NCBI GenBank assembly: GCA_959596495.1
Contig: CAUFXK010000048.1
Coordinates: forward strand, 1-14,963
Direction of reading: 5' to 3'
DNA length: 14,963 bases
Origin: an uncultured Collinsella sp.
GTDB taxonomy: Bacteria; Actinomycetota; Coriobacteriia; Coriobacteriales; Coriobacteriaceae
Part shown: positions 14,793 through 14,963 of the stretch, one piece after another
How positions within the stretch are numbered: the stretch's first letter is position 1
Layout: each line of letters starts with the position of its first letter
Made by a program: the position numbers and the translations under genes
Notes under the pieces: generated by a model
Database searches by the model: none
What the model was told of the DNA's origin: nothing
Seen by the model: the letters and a program-made list of their open reading frames with translations, nothing else

Positions 14793-14963
14793 CCTGACCT
14801 CCTTGATCAAATTGAATCATTTCACCAAGAATTCGAGACAGTTCTTCCTCATCCTTAAACTCAATCTCAATCTTATTCTTGCCACGTGCGCTCTTCACGC
14901 GAACGTTTGTGTTAAACACCTGACGCAGAACGCGTGCAGCCTTTTTAAAAGACTGAGGCGTTG
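14782..14963 (-). CDS. parB: ParB chromosome-partitioning protein, C-terminal end (partial)
   Basis: An open frame enters from the right edge and stops at 14782-14784, giving the last 59 residues plus two bases of another codon. The segment SFKKAARVLRQVFNTNVRVK, then RGKNKIEIEFKDEEELSRIL, matches the C-terminal dimerisation and DNA-bridging domain of chromosomal ParB (Spo0J); the KIEIEF strand followed by a helix is characteristic. ParB is a CTP-dependent clamp that loads at parS and, with ParA and SMC, segregates the origin region. The CTPase and helix-turn-helix domains, and presumably parA, lie outside the window. The nearby parS-like site supports the call. Confidence 0.9.
   Translation of the reverse strand, partial: TPQSFKKAARVLRQVFNTNVRVKSARGKNKIEIEFKDEEELSRILGEMIQFDQGGQDEE

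Noticed and set aside
1..14963. Mobile elements, CRISPR arrays, prophage or restriction/toxin systems
   Set aside because: I looked for transposase, integrase, spaced repeats, methylase and toxin-antitoxin signatures and saw none; gene content is chromosomal.

Overview
The window looks like chromosomal DNA of a high-G+C, Gram-positive actinobacterium of the class Coriobacteriia, most likely Collinsella or a close relative. This rests on gene style and content: Ala/Glu-rich high-G+C codons, an LPXTG surface adhesin, PafB/PafC-like WYL regulators, a DnaQ-DinG fusion, and parB with a parS-like site. The genus is inference from reading, not from a database match.

Layout, left to right. (1) The left edge cuts the 3' end of a minus-strand tRNA-Gly(CCC) that has a clear promoter. 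(2) A 1143-residue cell-wall adhesin (364-3795, +) has an N-terminal thioester domain, about six CnaB/SpaA isopeptide domains and an LPATG sortase signal. It ends at a strong hairpin shared with the convergent genes. (3) A minus-strand pair follows: a 1044-residue membrane protein with a split, apparently catalytically degenerate M28-peptidase fold and a ~650-residue acidic low-complexity insertion, then a 72-residue single-span membrane protein with a GTG start. (4) Transcribed divergently from that pair, two overlapping WYL-domain regulators (7430-8452 and 8439-9356, +) resemble PafB and PafC. (5) Their tail overlaps, stop codon on stop codon, the end of a minus-strand operon of D-Ala-D-Ala ligase (ddl) and an exonuclease-helicase DinG fusion with an intact iron-sulfur cysteine set. 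(6) Divergent from ddl is rlmN (+), the radical-SAM rRNA/tRNA A2-methyltransferase. (7) The right end holds a near-consensus parS site between two hairpins, an 84-residue membrane protein, and the 3' end of parB (both -), with visibly lower G+C.

Functionally the window mixes envelope genes (adhesin, ddl, M28-like membrane protein), probable DNA-damage or nucleic-acid genes (WYL pair, DinG), translation (tRNA-Gly, rlmN) and chromosome segregation (parB/parS). The parB/parS end suggests that the origin of replication is not far beyond the right edge. I see no insertion sequence, prophage, CRISPR array or classical defence island. The least explained items are the degenerate M28 protein with its small partner, the unassigned C-terminal domain of the adhesin, and the small membrane gene that overlaps parB.
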